DNA of 5,100 nt from Candidatus Aenigmarchaeota archaeon ex4484_52 (lineage in GTDB: Archaea > EX4484-52): the NCBI GenBank assembly GCA_002254415.1, contig NJDR01000052.1:1-5100 (forward strand), in the 5' to 3' direction. This document shows positions 1 to 5,100 of this stretch, piece by piece. A model generated the notes under the pieces. The model worked only from the letters and a program-made list of their open reading frames with translations. It did no database searches and was not told where the DNA came from. The translations under genes and the position numbers were made by a program. Positions within the stretch are counted from its first letter, which is position 1; every line of letters starts with the position of its first letter.

Positions 1-57
1 TTCACAGATGATTTTCAGTTTTTCGTGATTAAAGAAAATTCCCTCTTCTATATACAT
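1..57 (-). CDS. Possible 5' end of a gene running off the left edge (partial)
   Basis: Read on the minus strand from an ATG at 57-55, this frame stays open to the window edge and gives 19 residues (MYIEEGIFFNHEKLKIICE). The other two minus-strand frames are closed by several stops in 1-120, so this is the only coding option there. No Shine-Dalgarno motif precedes the ATG. The distance from the ATPase stop is 63 nt, which is compatible with a third gene in the rrp42-ATPase operon. The frame is the same as that of the ATPase and is open all the way from its stop codon, so these codons could instead be a C-terminal tail of the ATPase cut off by a TAA. There is too little sequence to name a family. 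Confidence 0.35.
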   Translation of the reverse strand, partial: MYIEEGIFFNHEKLKIICE

Positions 58-120
58 AATAGAATATTGATTCTTTATTAATTTTGGCTTTTCAACAGAT
101 GTTTTATTTAGCTTAACAAA

Positions 121-1416
121 TTATTCTGTTTTTTTAATTGCAATAGGACTGCCGCCGGCATGCCAGCTCATTCTTGGCCTCATTCTCATTGCATATAAGT
201 GTTCAGAATTGTCATCAAGAATTATTGCTGCACCTTTGAGGCGAGGGAGATTTTCAAAATAATCTGCAATCCCGAATCTTAAATAGGTCTGCATTATATC
301 TGATAGTGCGTCAATATCTTTTTTTGAAGTCAGTCGATGTGAAATAAGCACATCGCATTGAGAGACCGCCTCTTCGTGTAATTTGTTTGGCATCTGCGTT
401 GCAAGCAGCAAAGAGACGCCCGGCTCTCTTCCGATTTTTACCCACTGCAAAAGCGGCAAAGATGCAGGTGTCATTCCAACCCTTGGCAAAAACTGGTGTG
501 CCTCATCAATAAGCATCCATGTAATCGGCAGTTTTTTCCCGACAAATTTTCCTTCCATTTCCTCTAATTCTTCCAGACGCCTTGATCTTATTCTCTCCTG
601 CAGGATTATTCTTGCAAGTAAAGCAACAACCAGTGCCTTAACAGACCAACCTCCTTCACTGCTCACTGCAAGTTTAAAACGGCTTATATCAACAATGCTA
701 ACTCTTCCCGGGATTACCAAATCATAAATAGAAGTGCCCGACTCTTTTCCTTCTTTAAAAATCCCCCAGTCCTTTGCCACTAAAAATCTGTTAATCAATG
801 CCTCTTTTACAAATCCAGTTGCTTTTTGCTCTTTTGTAATTTCTATTAAATCATCCAAAGTATAGAGCATATCAAATTCATTTGCTTCTCTAATTACTTT
901 TGTCAAAACAATACCCATTTCACTATCTAAGTCAATATTAAAACTCAATGCCCATGAGCCCAAATCCAGGTCCTTTGGTGCAAATGCAAAGGTTGTGTCA
1001 AATTCAATGCCTTCTTTATGATATATTTCTTGCTGTCCTTCTGGAATGCAAATATTTACATCAAATCCTCTCGGATACATATCCCACTGAGATAATAAAT
1101 GAACATCTTTTTCATTTGGCTTTTTCATTGACCAAAAAATCCCCATTGTGTCAATCATTATTGTTCCTAAATTAAATCTAATACTATCTGGCAATAGCAT
1201 TAATTCTTCTGCAATAGTTCCCATAGAAAATGATTTTCCCTGTCCTCTTTTTCCAAATAAACCAACAATATGCGGTCTTGTCAAATCAAGCTTTACCGGG
1301 TTTGTAAGATGTGCTTCTCCTTTGCTGCCAACAAAATGTTTTGCAATTACTCCACAGCCAGTGTCTTTAAATTTCTTTTTGTCTTCTTCATCTCTTCCAA
1401 TAATAATATCAAACAT
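121..1416 (-). CDS. HerA/DUF87-like P-loop ATPase (431 aa)
   Basis: This is a predicted hexameric P-loop ATPase of the HerA/FtsK superfamily (DUF87, COG0433), a cytoplasmic DNA-translocase type. What is visible: a short N-terminal region with the pattern HFVG-EAHLTNPV-LD-RPHIVG (about 27-52) just before Walker A GKRGQGKS (55-62); Walker B MLIDEAH (301-307) with D304 and E305; a sensor-like LLATQMP with Q341 (337-343); and arginine-finger candidates R330 and R361. The segment near the C-terminus (RMRPRMSWHAGGSP, 411-424) is, from memory, typical of archaeal members. True HerA works with the nuclease NurA in DNA end resection. No nurA, mre11 or rad50 is in view and the N-terminal HAS barrel appears short, so I call it HerA-like rather than HerA. 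The ATG at 1416 lies 3 nt after the rrp42 stop and has no Shine-Dalgarno motif, which suggests co-transcription and perhaps translational coupling. The frame stays open for 40 codons beyond the TAA. Confidence 0.87.
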   Translation of the reverse strand: MFDIIIGRDEEDKKKFKDTGCGVIAKHFVGSKGEAHLTNPVKLDLTRPHIVGLFGKRGQGKSFSMGTIAEELMLLPDSIRFNLGTIMIDTMGIFWSMKKPNEKDVHLLSQWDMYPRGFDVNICIPEGQQEIYHKEGIEFDTTFAFAPKDLDLGSWALSFNIDLDSEMGIVLTKVIREANEFDMLYTLDDLIEITKEQKATGFVKEALINRFLVAKDWGIFKEGKESGTSIYDLVIPGRVSIVDISRFKLAVSSEGGWSVKALVVALLARIILQERIRSRRLEELEEMEGKFVGKKLPITWMLIDEAHQFLPRVGMTPASLPLLQWVKIGREPGVSLLLATQMPNKLHEEAVSQCDVLISHRLTSKKDIDALSDIMQTYLRFGIADYFENLPRLKGAAIILDDNSEHLYAMRMRPRMSWHAGGSPIAIKKTE

Positions 1417-1419
1417 AGA

Positions 1420-2184
1420 TTAAGAATCAAAAGTATTTCTTAATTGTTTTTGCTTTTTCAAAGCCATATCAAGGCAATTATTTATTTCTTCTTGTGTAAA
1501 TCCATCACATTCTCCTTTTTGCATTGCACAAATATTTCCTTTTTTTGTAAATATTATTGTGAGGCGTGTATTAAAAACAGATTCTTCATCTTTTGTAGCA
1601 TCTAATATTAATTTGTTTTTGTGTTTGCGTATTGTTATTGAAACAGGAAAATCAATTAACGGAAATATTTTTTCTTTTTTTGTTTCTTCTTTTTGCGGCA
1701 TTTTTGCGTTTTTAAGTGCAATTGCCGATGCCAATAAACATGCATCAATTAAATTGCCATCAAAATTCAGCACATAGCAGTCAATATATATTTTCCACAC
1801 TTCTTCTCCCTTTGTAATGCACAATTCCTTCAAATCAATACAATTTGATTCTCTAATACCTCTATCTACAACTCTGCTTATTTCAACAGCGGTTTCATCA
1901 GGCCTTCCTGTCTCAAAATCAAAGTCCGCAAGCGGCATATATTCAACAGATGTAATCAAAATTCCCTTGTCCGGCGTATCATCAAAAGGCACGCCTATTT
2001 CTTCTTTTATTCCGCACAAGACCTCTGTATTTCCTAATTTTAACCTACAAGATCCAAGTGCATTTGTTATTTCATTTATTTTTACCTCAATGTTTCTGTA
2101 TTCATCCAATTTTCTTTTATCTAATCTTATATTTTGCAAAATATTTTTTTGTATATATTTTTTTGTCAATGTTGTATTTTCCAT
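1420..2184 (-). CDS. rrp42: Archaeal exosome subunit Rrp42 (RNase PH-like, 254 aa)
   Basis: Rrp42 is the non-catalytic RNase PH-fold subunit. It alternates with catalytic Rrp41 in the hexameric ring of the archaeal exosome, which degrades RNA 3'-5' phosphorolytically and adds A-rich tails. Motifs matching my memory of the family: GSCRLKLGNTEVLCGIKEEIG (44-64; compare G-S-VKLGNT-V--G), PDKGILITSVEYMPLA (71-86), GRPDETAVEISRVVDRGIRES (93-113), DCYVLNFDGNLIDACLLAS (135-153) and a Lys-rich C-terminus. At 254 residues it is slightly shorter than the roughly 260-275 usual for the family. The start at 2184 is supported by GAGGG six nucleotides upstream, the only convincing ribosome-binding site among the genes here. 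The gene is divergent from GGGP synthase and followed after 3 nt by the ATPase. Many archaea have rrp4-rrp41-rrp42 in a row, but here neither partner lies next to it in the window. Confidence 0.93.
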   Translation of the reverse strand: MENTTLTKKYIQKNILQNIRLDKRKLDEYRNIEVKINEITNALGSCRLKLGNTEVLCGIKEEIGVPFDDTPDKGILITSVEYMPLADFDFETGRPDETAVEISRVVDRGIRESNCIDLKELCITKGEEVWKIYIDCYVLNFDGNLIDACLLASAIALKNAKMPQKEETKKEKIFPLIDFPVSITIRKHKNKLILDATKDEESVFNTRLTIIFTKKGNICAMQKGECDGFTQEEINNCLDMALKKQKQLRNTFDS

Positions 2185-2259
2185 ATTTATCCCTCAAATT
2201 ATATTTATAATTTAATATATTTAAAAAATTAAGTGTATAAGTAAAATATATTTTATTTT
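2185..2259. promoter_or_regulatory. Divergent promoter region between rrp42 and GGGP synthase
   Basis: These 75 bp separate two divergent genes and are almost entirely A/T. For the plus gene, a TATA-like element (ATATTTAAA, 2217-2225) is centred about 38 nt before the ATG. Archaeal start sites usually lie about 25 nt downstream of TATA, so a leader of only about 12 nt is expected. For rrp42 the same A/T core or the TATA-like sequence near 2230-2242 could serve, but a leader that includes GAGGG favours the farther one. A perfect 14-bp palindrome, TAAAATATATTTTA, lies at 2242-2255, just before the GGGP synthase start. Exact boxes cannot be fixed in such AT-rich DNA. Confidence 0.5.
2191..2195 (-). 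promoter_or_regulatory. Shine-Dalgarno site of rrp42
   Basis: The minus strand reads GAGGG, six nucleotides before the rrp42 ATG. It matches the GAGG core expected to pair with the 3' end of archaeal 16S rRNA. It supports the start at 2184 and implies a leadered transcript, whereas no other start codon in the window has such a site. Confidence 0.6.
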
Positions 2260-3018
2260 ATGTTCAATTACAAAGGAAAAGTTGAGGCATATATTAGAGA
2301 CATAATTAATCAAGGAAAAGGTGTTTTTATGGGTCTTATAGATCCTTGTAAATATTGCAAAGAAAAAACATATAAAATTGCAGAATTCTTAAAAAAAGGC
2401 GGTGCTGACATTATTTTAATTGGCGGTTCTATCGGAGCAGAAGGAGAGGATTTATCTGCTGTTGCAAAAAAAATAAAAGAAAATTTAGATATTCCTTTAA
2501 ATATATTTCCCGGTAATGTTGGAAACCTGACAAAATATACAGATAGTGTTTATTTTATGTCCCTTCTTAATTCATCAAATCCGTATTGGATTACACAAGC
2601 ACCTGCTCTTGGGACATACACTATTAAAAAATACAATATTGAGCCATTGCCAACAGCTTATCTGGTCTTTGAGCCGGGCCAGACAGTTGGATGGGTGGGA
2701 GAAGCAAAATTAATTCCAATAAATAAACCAGATATTGCTCTCTCTTATGCACTTGCAGCACAATATTTTGGAATGCGATTTATAATACTTGAGTCCGGCT
2801 CTGGTGCTCCATCACCAATTCCCACAGAAATAGTATCTGCAATAAGAAAAAACACTGATTTAATTATTGTTATTGCAGGTGGTGTAAAAACCCCACAACA
2901 GGCACACAAATTAATAAAAGCAGGTGCAAATTGCATTCACATTGGAACCAAATTAGAAAATGGAAACAATATATTAAATAAAATAAAAGCATTTGGAGAA
3001 GCAATACATAGTGTATAA
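2260..3018 (+). CDS. Geranylgeranylglyceryl phosphate synthase (252 aa)
   Basis: The enzyme joins sn-glycerol-1-phosphate to geranylgeranyl diphosphate with Mg2+, the first committed step of archaeal ether-lipid synthesis. It is a (beta/alpha)8 TIM-barrel protein of the GGGPS/PcrB family. Visible motifs: LIDP (26-29) with the probable Mg-binding D28; GGS (55-57); FPGN (83-86); SLLNS--PYWITQAPALG (101-118); YLVFEPG-TVGWVGEAKLIP (134-153), which resembles the larger group II enzymes rather than the shorter Archaeoglobus type; ESGSGAPSPIP (178-188); and the C-terminal phosphate-binding GGVKTP (207-212) and GT (229-230). Length is normal. The N-terminus starts as family members do, a short helix before the first strand, which supports the ATG at 2260. 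No Shine-Dalgarno motif is present, so the message is probably leaderless or nearly so. One oddity is C30 and C33 in the LIDP loop, where the usual sequence is LIDPDK. Confidence 0.95.
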   Translation: MFNYKGKVEAYIRDIINQGKGVFMGLIDPCKYCKEKTYKIAEFLKKGGADIILIGGSIGAEGEDLSAVAKKIKENLDIPLNIFPGNVGNLTKYTDSVYFMSLLNSSNPYWITQAPALGTYTIKKYNIEPLPTAYLVFEPGQTVGWVGEAKLIPINKPDIALSYALAAQYFGMRFIILESGSGAPSPIPTEIVSAIRKNTDLIIVIAGGVKTPQQAHKLIKAGANCIHIGTKLENGNNILNKIKAFGEAIHSV

Positions 3019-3022
3019 AAAA
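3017..3022 (-). terminator. Oligo-T stop signal for the lipoprotein transcript (tentative)
   Basis: On the minus strand a T6 run follows shortly after the last stop (3027-3025) of the decayed reading frame. Archaeal RNA polymerase often terminates at T runs without a hairpin. It overlaps the end of the GGGP synthase gene. A run this short is weak evidence. Confidence 0.25.
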
Positions 3023-3024
3023 TA

Positions 3025-3338
3025 TTATTCAATTTGATCTTCTTCTTTTATTTTGTATTGATCTGAATAATCAGTATCAAAATCTTGTTTGCTTTTGGAT
3101 GGTTTTACTTTTGTGCTCTGTAAATTAGCACCATCAATTAAAAATTCTCATCCTTCGCATAGCTCTGTTATTTCAGAATCTGTTTTTCTATTTGTCTCTT
3201 ATAAACCAATATTATTTACATAAACAATTACTTTATCTCTTCTGTCATCTGTGCAATCATAAGTTATTTTATCTTCCAAGTCCATTGCTTTGTAATATTA
3301 GAATCAAACCTAATCAGATACTCCCTTAACCCTTACCT
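3025..3338 (-). pseudogene. Decayed C-terminal continuation of the lipoprotein gene
   Basis: The 320 bp between the GGGP synthase and lipoprotein stops hold no intact gene but are not random. One minus-strand frame reads MDLEDKITYDCTDDRRDKVI plus VYVNNIGL (3285-3202), TAA (3201-3199), ETNRKTDSEITELCEG (3198-3151), TGA (3150-3148), then 40 more codons beginning EFLIDGANLQ and ending EEDQIE before a final TAA (3027-3025). Between this and the lipoprotein stop, coding-like pieces occur in alternating frames: AKIKVRVKG (3348-3322), then EYLIRFDSNITKQWTWKIK (3323-3267). One extra A in the A6 run near 3351-3356, one G fewer in the GGG near 3323, and one extra A in the AAAA run near 3268 would join all pieces to the end of the 292-residue protein. 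The ancestor would then be roughly 400 residues. I infer decay by indels and point stops. A separate dead small gene, or assembly errors, are alternatives. Confidence 0.6.
3037..3055 (+). terminator. T-rich stop signal after GGGP synthase (tentative)
   Basis: About 20 nt after the GGGP synthase stop the plus strand becomes T-rich (TCTTCTTCTTTTATTTT) with no hairpin, as is common for archaeal termination between convergent genes. The same bases are also part of the decayed minus-strand frame, where they read as Lys/Glu codons, so the T-richness may be incidental. Confidence 0.25.
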
Positions 3339-4217
3339 TTATTTTTGCTCTTTTTTGCTCTCTGACTTTACTTCGCAGACAACATCAATTTCTTTTGATT
3401 TTCCTTTTTTTAAATAAATAATATCATCTTTTATATGTCCTAAATTACAATCTTGGCCGCCTTTAAATTCAATGTGATTTAAATTAGCCACTAATTCATT
3501 AATCTTTTCTGTTGGATTTAATATATTTTCGCACGACTTTGTTTTTGCAACAGTGCCGCCGCCAATGTTTGTTATTTTCATTTTAAGATGAACTTTGCCG
3601 TCTCCTGATATTACTTGGGGCTGTTTTGAAGTTATTTTCACAAAAAGAGGGCCTTTTGATACTTCAGCTGTTATTGGATATTGCCTGAATTTATTTTCTT
3701 CTGTCAAAATAAGAAATTCATCATCTGAAATTGTCTCTATTTTGAATCTTGCAATTGTCTCATAAGGATAGCAAATTCTTGCAACAATGTCATAATCGTA
3801 AACAATATCTTCTTCAAGTTCTTCTCTATTTTGAAGTACTAATGTAATTTGTTTTGTTTGCAATTGTATTTTTTCCTGCTTGTTTTGGGCTCTTATTGTT
3901 GAAAATGAAACTGGCTCATCAAGAGATACATCTTCATTTCCCACACTTTGAAGAATATCCCATTGTGCATCGCTTAGTCCAAAAAACATAATCTGGATAT
4001 TTTTTGCATCAAAATCACCAGTATTTTTCAAAACAAGAGAAGCAGTTGTTTTCATATTATTGTCAATTTTTGTTGGATTAAATTCAAATGACTCTATTTT
4101 TATACCAGAGCCAGTCTCTGTCACGCCGCCTATTTTTGTAAATTTATTTAATTGAGTGCATTCGGATGAAAAAATAATAACTAAAAGACATAAGACAAAT
4201 ATCGTATTTTTTAGCAT
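3339..4217 (-). CDS. Secreted lipoprotein with two Ig-like (CARDB-like) domains, probably C-terminally truncated
   Basis: This is an unassigned cell-surface protein of 292 residues. Residues 1-19 form a signal peptide with a short basic start and hydrophobic core (IFVLCLLVIIF), followed by a lipobox-like SSEC with C20 as the probable lipidated cysteine. A Gly/Thr-rich linker (29-38) leads to domain 1 (about 38-165), with SLVLKNTGDFDAKNIQIMFFG (60-80) and DIVARICYPYETIARFKI (143-160). Domain 2 (about 183-285) contains HLKMKITNIGGGTV (210-223). The pattern of evenly spaced N-T/IG turns resembles CARDB/COG1361-type beta-sandwiches. C149, C229, C257 and C281 lie in the extracellular part and could form disulfides. 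Proteins of this plan recur, to my recollection, in DPANN archaea, with no known function. The C-terminus (KSESKKEQK) looks like a frameshift tail and coding-like sequence continues beyond it, so the gene may be broken. No Shine-Dalgarno motif precedes the ATG. Confidence 0.8.
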   Translation of the reverse strand: MLKNTIFVLCLLVIIFSSECTQLNKFTKIGGVTETGSGIKIESFEFNPTKIDNNMKTTASLVLKNTGDFDAKNIQIMFFGLSDAQWDILQSVGNEDVSLDEPVSFSTIRAQNKQEKIQLQTKQITLVLQNREELEEDIVYDYDIVARICYPYETIARFKIETISDDEFLILTEENKFRQYPITAEVSKGPLFVKITSKQPQVISGDGKVHLKMKITNIGGGTVAKTKSCENILNPTEKINELVANLNHIEFKGGQDCNLGHIKDDIIYLKKGKSKEIDVVCEVKSESKKEQK

Positions 4218-4286
4218 ACTAAAATATATTTTATCACAATAAATTATATTTAATAAATATTAATATAAATGTAAAATAACAATAAT
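4218..4286. promoter_or_regulatory. Divergent promoter region with overlapping TATA-like boxes
   Basis: These 69 bp hold promoters for both flanking genes. On the minus strand TTAAATATA (4253-4245) ends 27 nt before the lipoprotein ATG, the spacing expected for a leaderless archaeal transcript. On the plus strand TTTAATAAATAT (4249-4260) is centred about 33 nt before the membrane-protein ATG and predicts a leader of about 7 nt. The two boxes overlap, so the divergent genes may compete for or share TBP binding. The 14-bp palindrome TAAAATATATTTTA (4220-4233) sits 2 nt before the lipoprotein start. Confidence 0.5.
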
Positions 4287-5000
4287 ATGATAAAAAAATT
4301 AATAAAACTCTTTATTTCAAAAAGCAAAAAAATTAAACATAAGAAAAAGCAAAAATATGAAAAAATAAATAATGCAAAATTAACCGATTTTCTAAAGCCA
4401 AGCAAAAAACAAAATCTTCAATTGTCAGACAAATTAGAAAAATTCAAAAAACTTAATACAAAATATAAATTTTTTGCAATATTTTTTTGTTTTATAATTA
4501 TTTCTTTTTTTTTTTCAAAAACATTATTTTGGATTTGCATTCTTACAATTGGCGTCTCTTTGTCAAAAATCATACAATTATTTTTTCCAATTGTTGTTGG
4601 CTTTGATTTGGGCTCTTTTGCATGCATTTTTATTAGCTATTATGTTAATCCAATTCTTGGGTTAATTTTCACAGCAATTGGCTCTATTTTTGGATCTATT
4701 TTGAGAGGACAGCATAAAATAGATATGATTTGCTTGCCTATTTTAGGATATATTTCAATTATCTTGTTTTTTTATTTTATTCCAAATATTTTGTTTGAAT
4801 TAGAAATTAGCTTTTTTATTATTGCTATGATTGCAACTCTAATATATGGCTTTACAAATATTTTGTTTTCTTATTTTTTTATAGGAAGAATTGATATAAA
4901 CAGCTTTGTTTTTATAATAACATTGATTATTACAAACATATATTTAATAAATTATTTGGCACCCTATTTGGCAGAAGCAATTTTTGTTTTTAATTCGTAA
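4287..5000 (+). CDS. Polytopic membrane protein of unknown function (237 aa)
   Basis: I do not recognise a named family. Residues 1-61 are a hydrophilic, strongly basic N-terminus (clusters KSKKIKHKKKQK and KLEKFKK) that should stay in the cytoplasm. The remainder is hydrophobic, with six or seven predicted membrane helices near 62-76, 79-95, 98-120, 122-139, 148-168, 173-199 and 205-233. The most distinctive stretch is PIVVGFDLGSF (101-111) followed by NPILGLIFTAIGSIFGSILRG (121-141), a small-residue-rich helix pair ending in RGQHK. That layout recalls S-components of ECF transporters and similar compact carriers, but this is only a resemblance. The gene is extremely AT-rich and has a run of 11 T at 4505-4515 inside the first helix. 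The ATG at 4287 has no Shine-Dalgarno motif and a TATA-like box about 33 nt upstream. It diverges from the lipoprotein gene and is followed by a hairpin terminator. Confidence 0.8.
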   Translation: MIKKLIKLFISKSKKIKHKKKQKYEKINNAKLTDFLKPSKKQNLQLSDKLEKFKKLNTKYKFFAIFFCFIIISFFFSKTLFWICILTIGVSLSKIIQLFFPIVVGFDLGSFACIFISYYVNPILGLIFTAIGSIFGSILRGQHKIDMICLPILGYISIILFFYFIPNILFELEISFFIIAMIATLIYGFTNILFSYFFIGRIDINSFVFIITLIITNIYLINYLAPYLAEAIFVFNS

Positions 5001-5005
5001 ACGAG

Positions 5006-5047
5006 AAAAAATCCTGTAAATTTATATAAAATACAACAGGATTTTTT
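5006..5047 (+). terminator. Hairpin with T-tract after the membrane-protein gene
   Basis: A perfect 12-bp inverted repeat, AAAAAATCCTGT (5006-5017) and ACAGGATTTTTT (5036-5047), encloses an 18-nt loop that contains the palindrome TTTATATAAA (5021-5030). It starts 5 nt after the stop codon. The stem ends in T6 on the plus strand and, by symmetry, T6 on the minus strand, so it could terminate transcription from both sides. Archaeal terminators are often plain T runs, so a bacterial-looking hairpin is notable. Confidence 0.6.
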
Positions 5048-5050
5048 ACG

Positions 5051-5092
5051 TATTTTATAAACTTTATACGAGATTTCATAGTTTATAAAATA
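5051..5092. repeat. Second AT-rich inverted repeat
   Basis: TATTTTATAAACT (5051-5063) and AGTTTATAAAATA (5080-5092) form a perfect 13-bp inverted repeat around a 16-nt loop that contains the only G/C-bearing core, ACGAGA. It begins 3 nt after the terminator-like hairpin. The arms have only one C:G pair, so an RNA hairpin would be weak. It could instead be a protein-binding palindrome or promoter element for a gene to the right of the window. Confidence 0.45.
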
Positions 5093-5100
5093 TAAAAATA

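Noticed and set aside
383..727. Open frame of 114 codons on the plus strand inside the ATPase gene
   Set aside because: It is antisense to conserved motifs of the ATPase, including Walker B, and its translation has no recognisable domain. It is a shadow frame.
121..1416. HerA-NurA DNA-repair or HerA-based antiphage module
   Set aside because: No NurA, SIR2, DUF4297 or Mre11/Rad50 partner is in the window. The neighbour is an exosome subunit, so the ATPase signature alone does not support a defence call.
1817..2215. Open frame of 132 codons on the plus strand opposite rrp42
   Set aside because: It mirrors the conserved rrp42 coding strand, is Ser/Phe/Ile-rich without motifs, and has no promoter or ribosome-binding support.
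3148..3201. In-frame TAA and TGA within coding-like sequence as evidence of stop-codon reassignment
   Set aside because: All intact genes here end with TAA and none contains an internal TAA or TGA, and Trp is encoded by TGG. Two different stops plus frameshifts in one place fit decay better than recoding.
3019..3338. tRNA or other structured RNA gene in the long gap
   Set aside because: No cloverleaf, T-loop consensus or G/C-rich stems are visible. The region reads instead as broken minus-strand coding sequence.
5001..5073. Direct repeat ACGAGA at 5001-5006 and 5068-5073 as a possible repeat unit or CRISPR remnant
   Set aside because: Only six bases match, the flanks differ, and there is no third copy or regular spacing.

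Overview
The window is AT-rich archaeal DNA. Two genes place it in Archaea: geranylgeranylglyceryl phosphate synthase, which makes the sn-glycerol-1-phosphate ether-lipid backbone, and the exosome subunit Rrp42. A HerA/DUF87-type ATPase, very short or absent leaders, TATA-like intergenic sequences and a secreted protein of a kind I associate with small-genome archaea all fit. The compact, low-GC, Lys/Ile/Phe-rich coding suggests a DPANN-type lineage (for example Woesearchaeota or Pacearchaeota), but that placement is an inference.

Layout. Positions 1-57 (minus) are probably the first codons of a gene that runs off the left edge, or else a tail severed from the HerA-like gene by a stop. Positions 121-1416 (minus) encode a HerA/DUF87-like ATPase. 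It lies 3 nt behind rrp42 (1420-2184, minus), so the two look like one operon reading leftward. A 75-bp divergent promoter region separates rrp42 from the GGGP synthase gene (2260-3018, plus). Next comes about 320 bp without an intact gene. It holds a decayed minus-strand reading frame that looks like the lost C-terminal part of the next gene. That gene is a predicted secreted lipoprotein with two Ig-like/CARDB-like domains (3339-4217, minus). A second divergent promoter region of 69 bp leads to a very AT-rich polytopic membrane protein (4287-5000, plus), followed by two tandem hairpins (5006-5092). The first resembles an intrinsic terminator.

How the genes fit together. rrp42 and the HerA-like ATPase are probably co-transcribed, but no established pathway joins them. 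GGGP synthase is a stand-alone lipid gene. The lipoprotein and the membrane protein share a promoter region and both concern the cell envelope, but neither has an assignable function.

I do not see a clearly new defence or mobile system here. The points most worth a second look are the decayed lipoprotein C-terminus, the tandem hairpins at the right edge, the open frame behind the ATPase stop codon and the rrp42-ATPase pairing without rrp41 or rrp4 in view.
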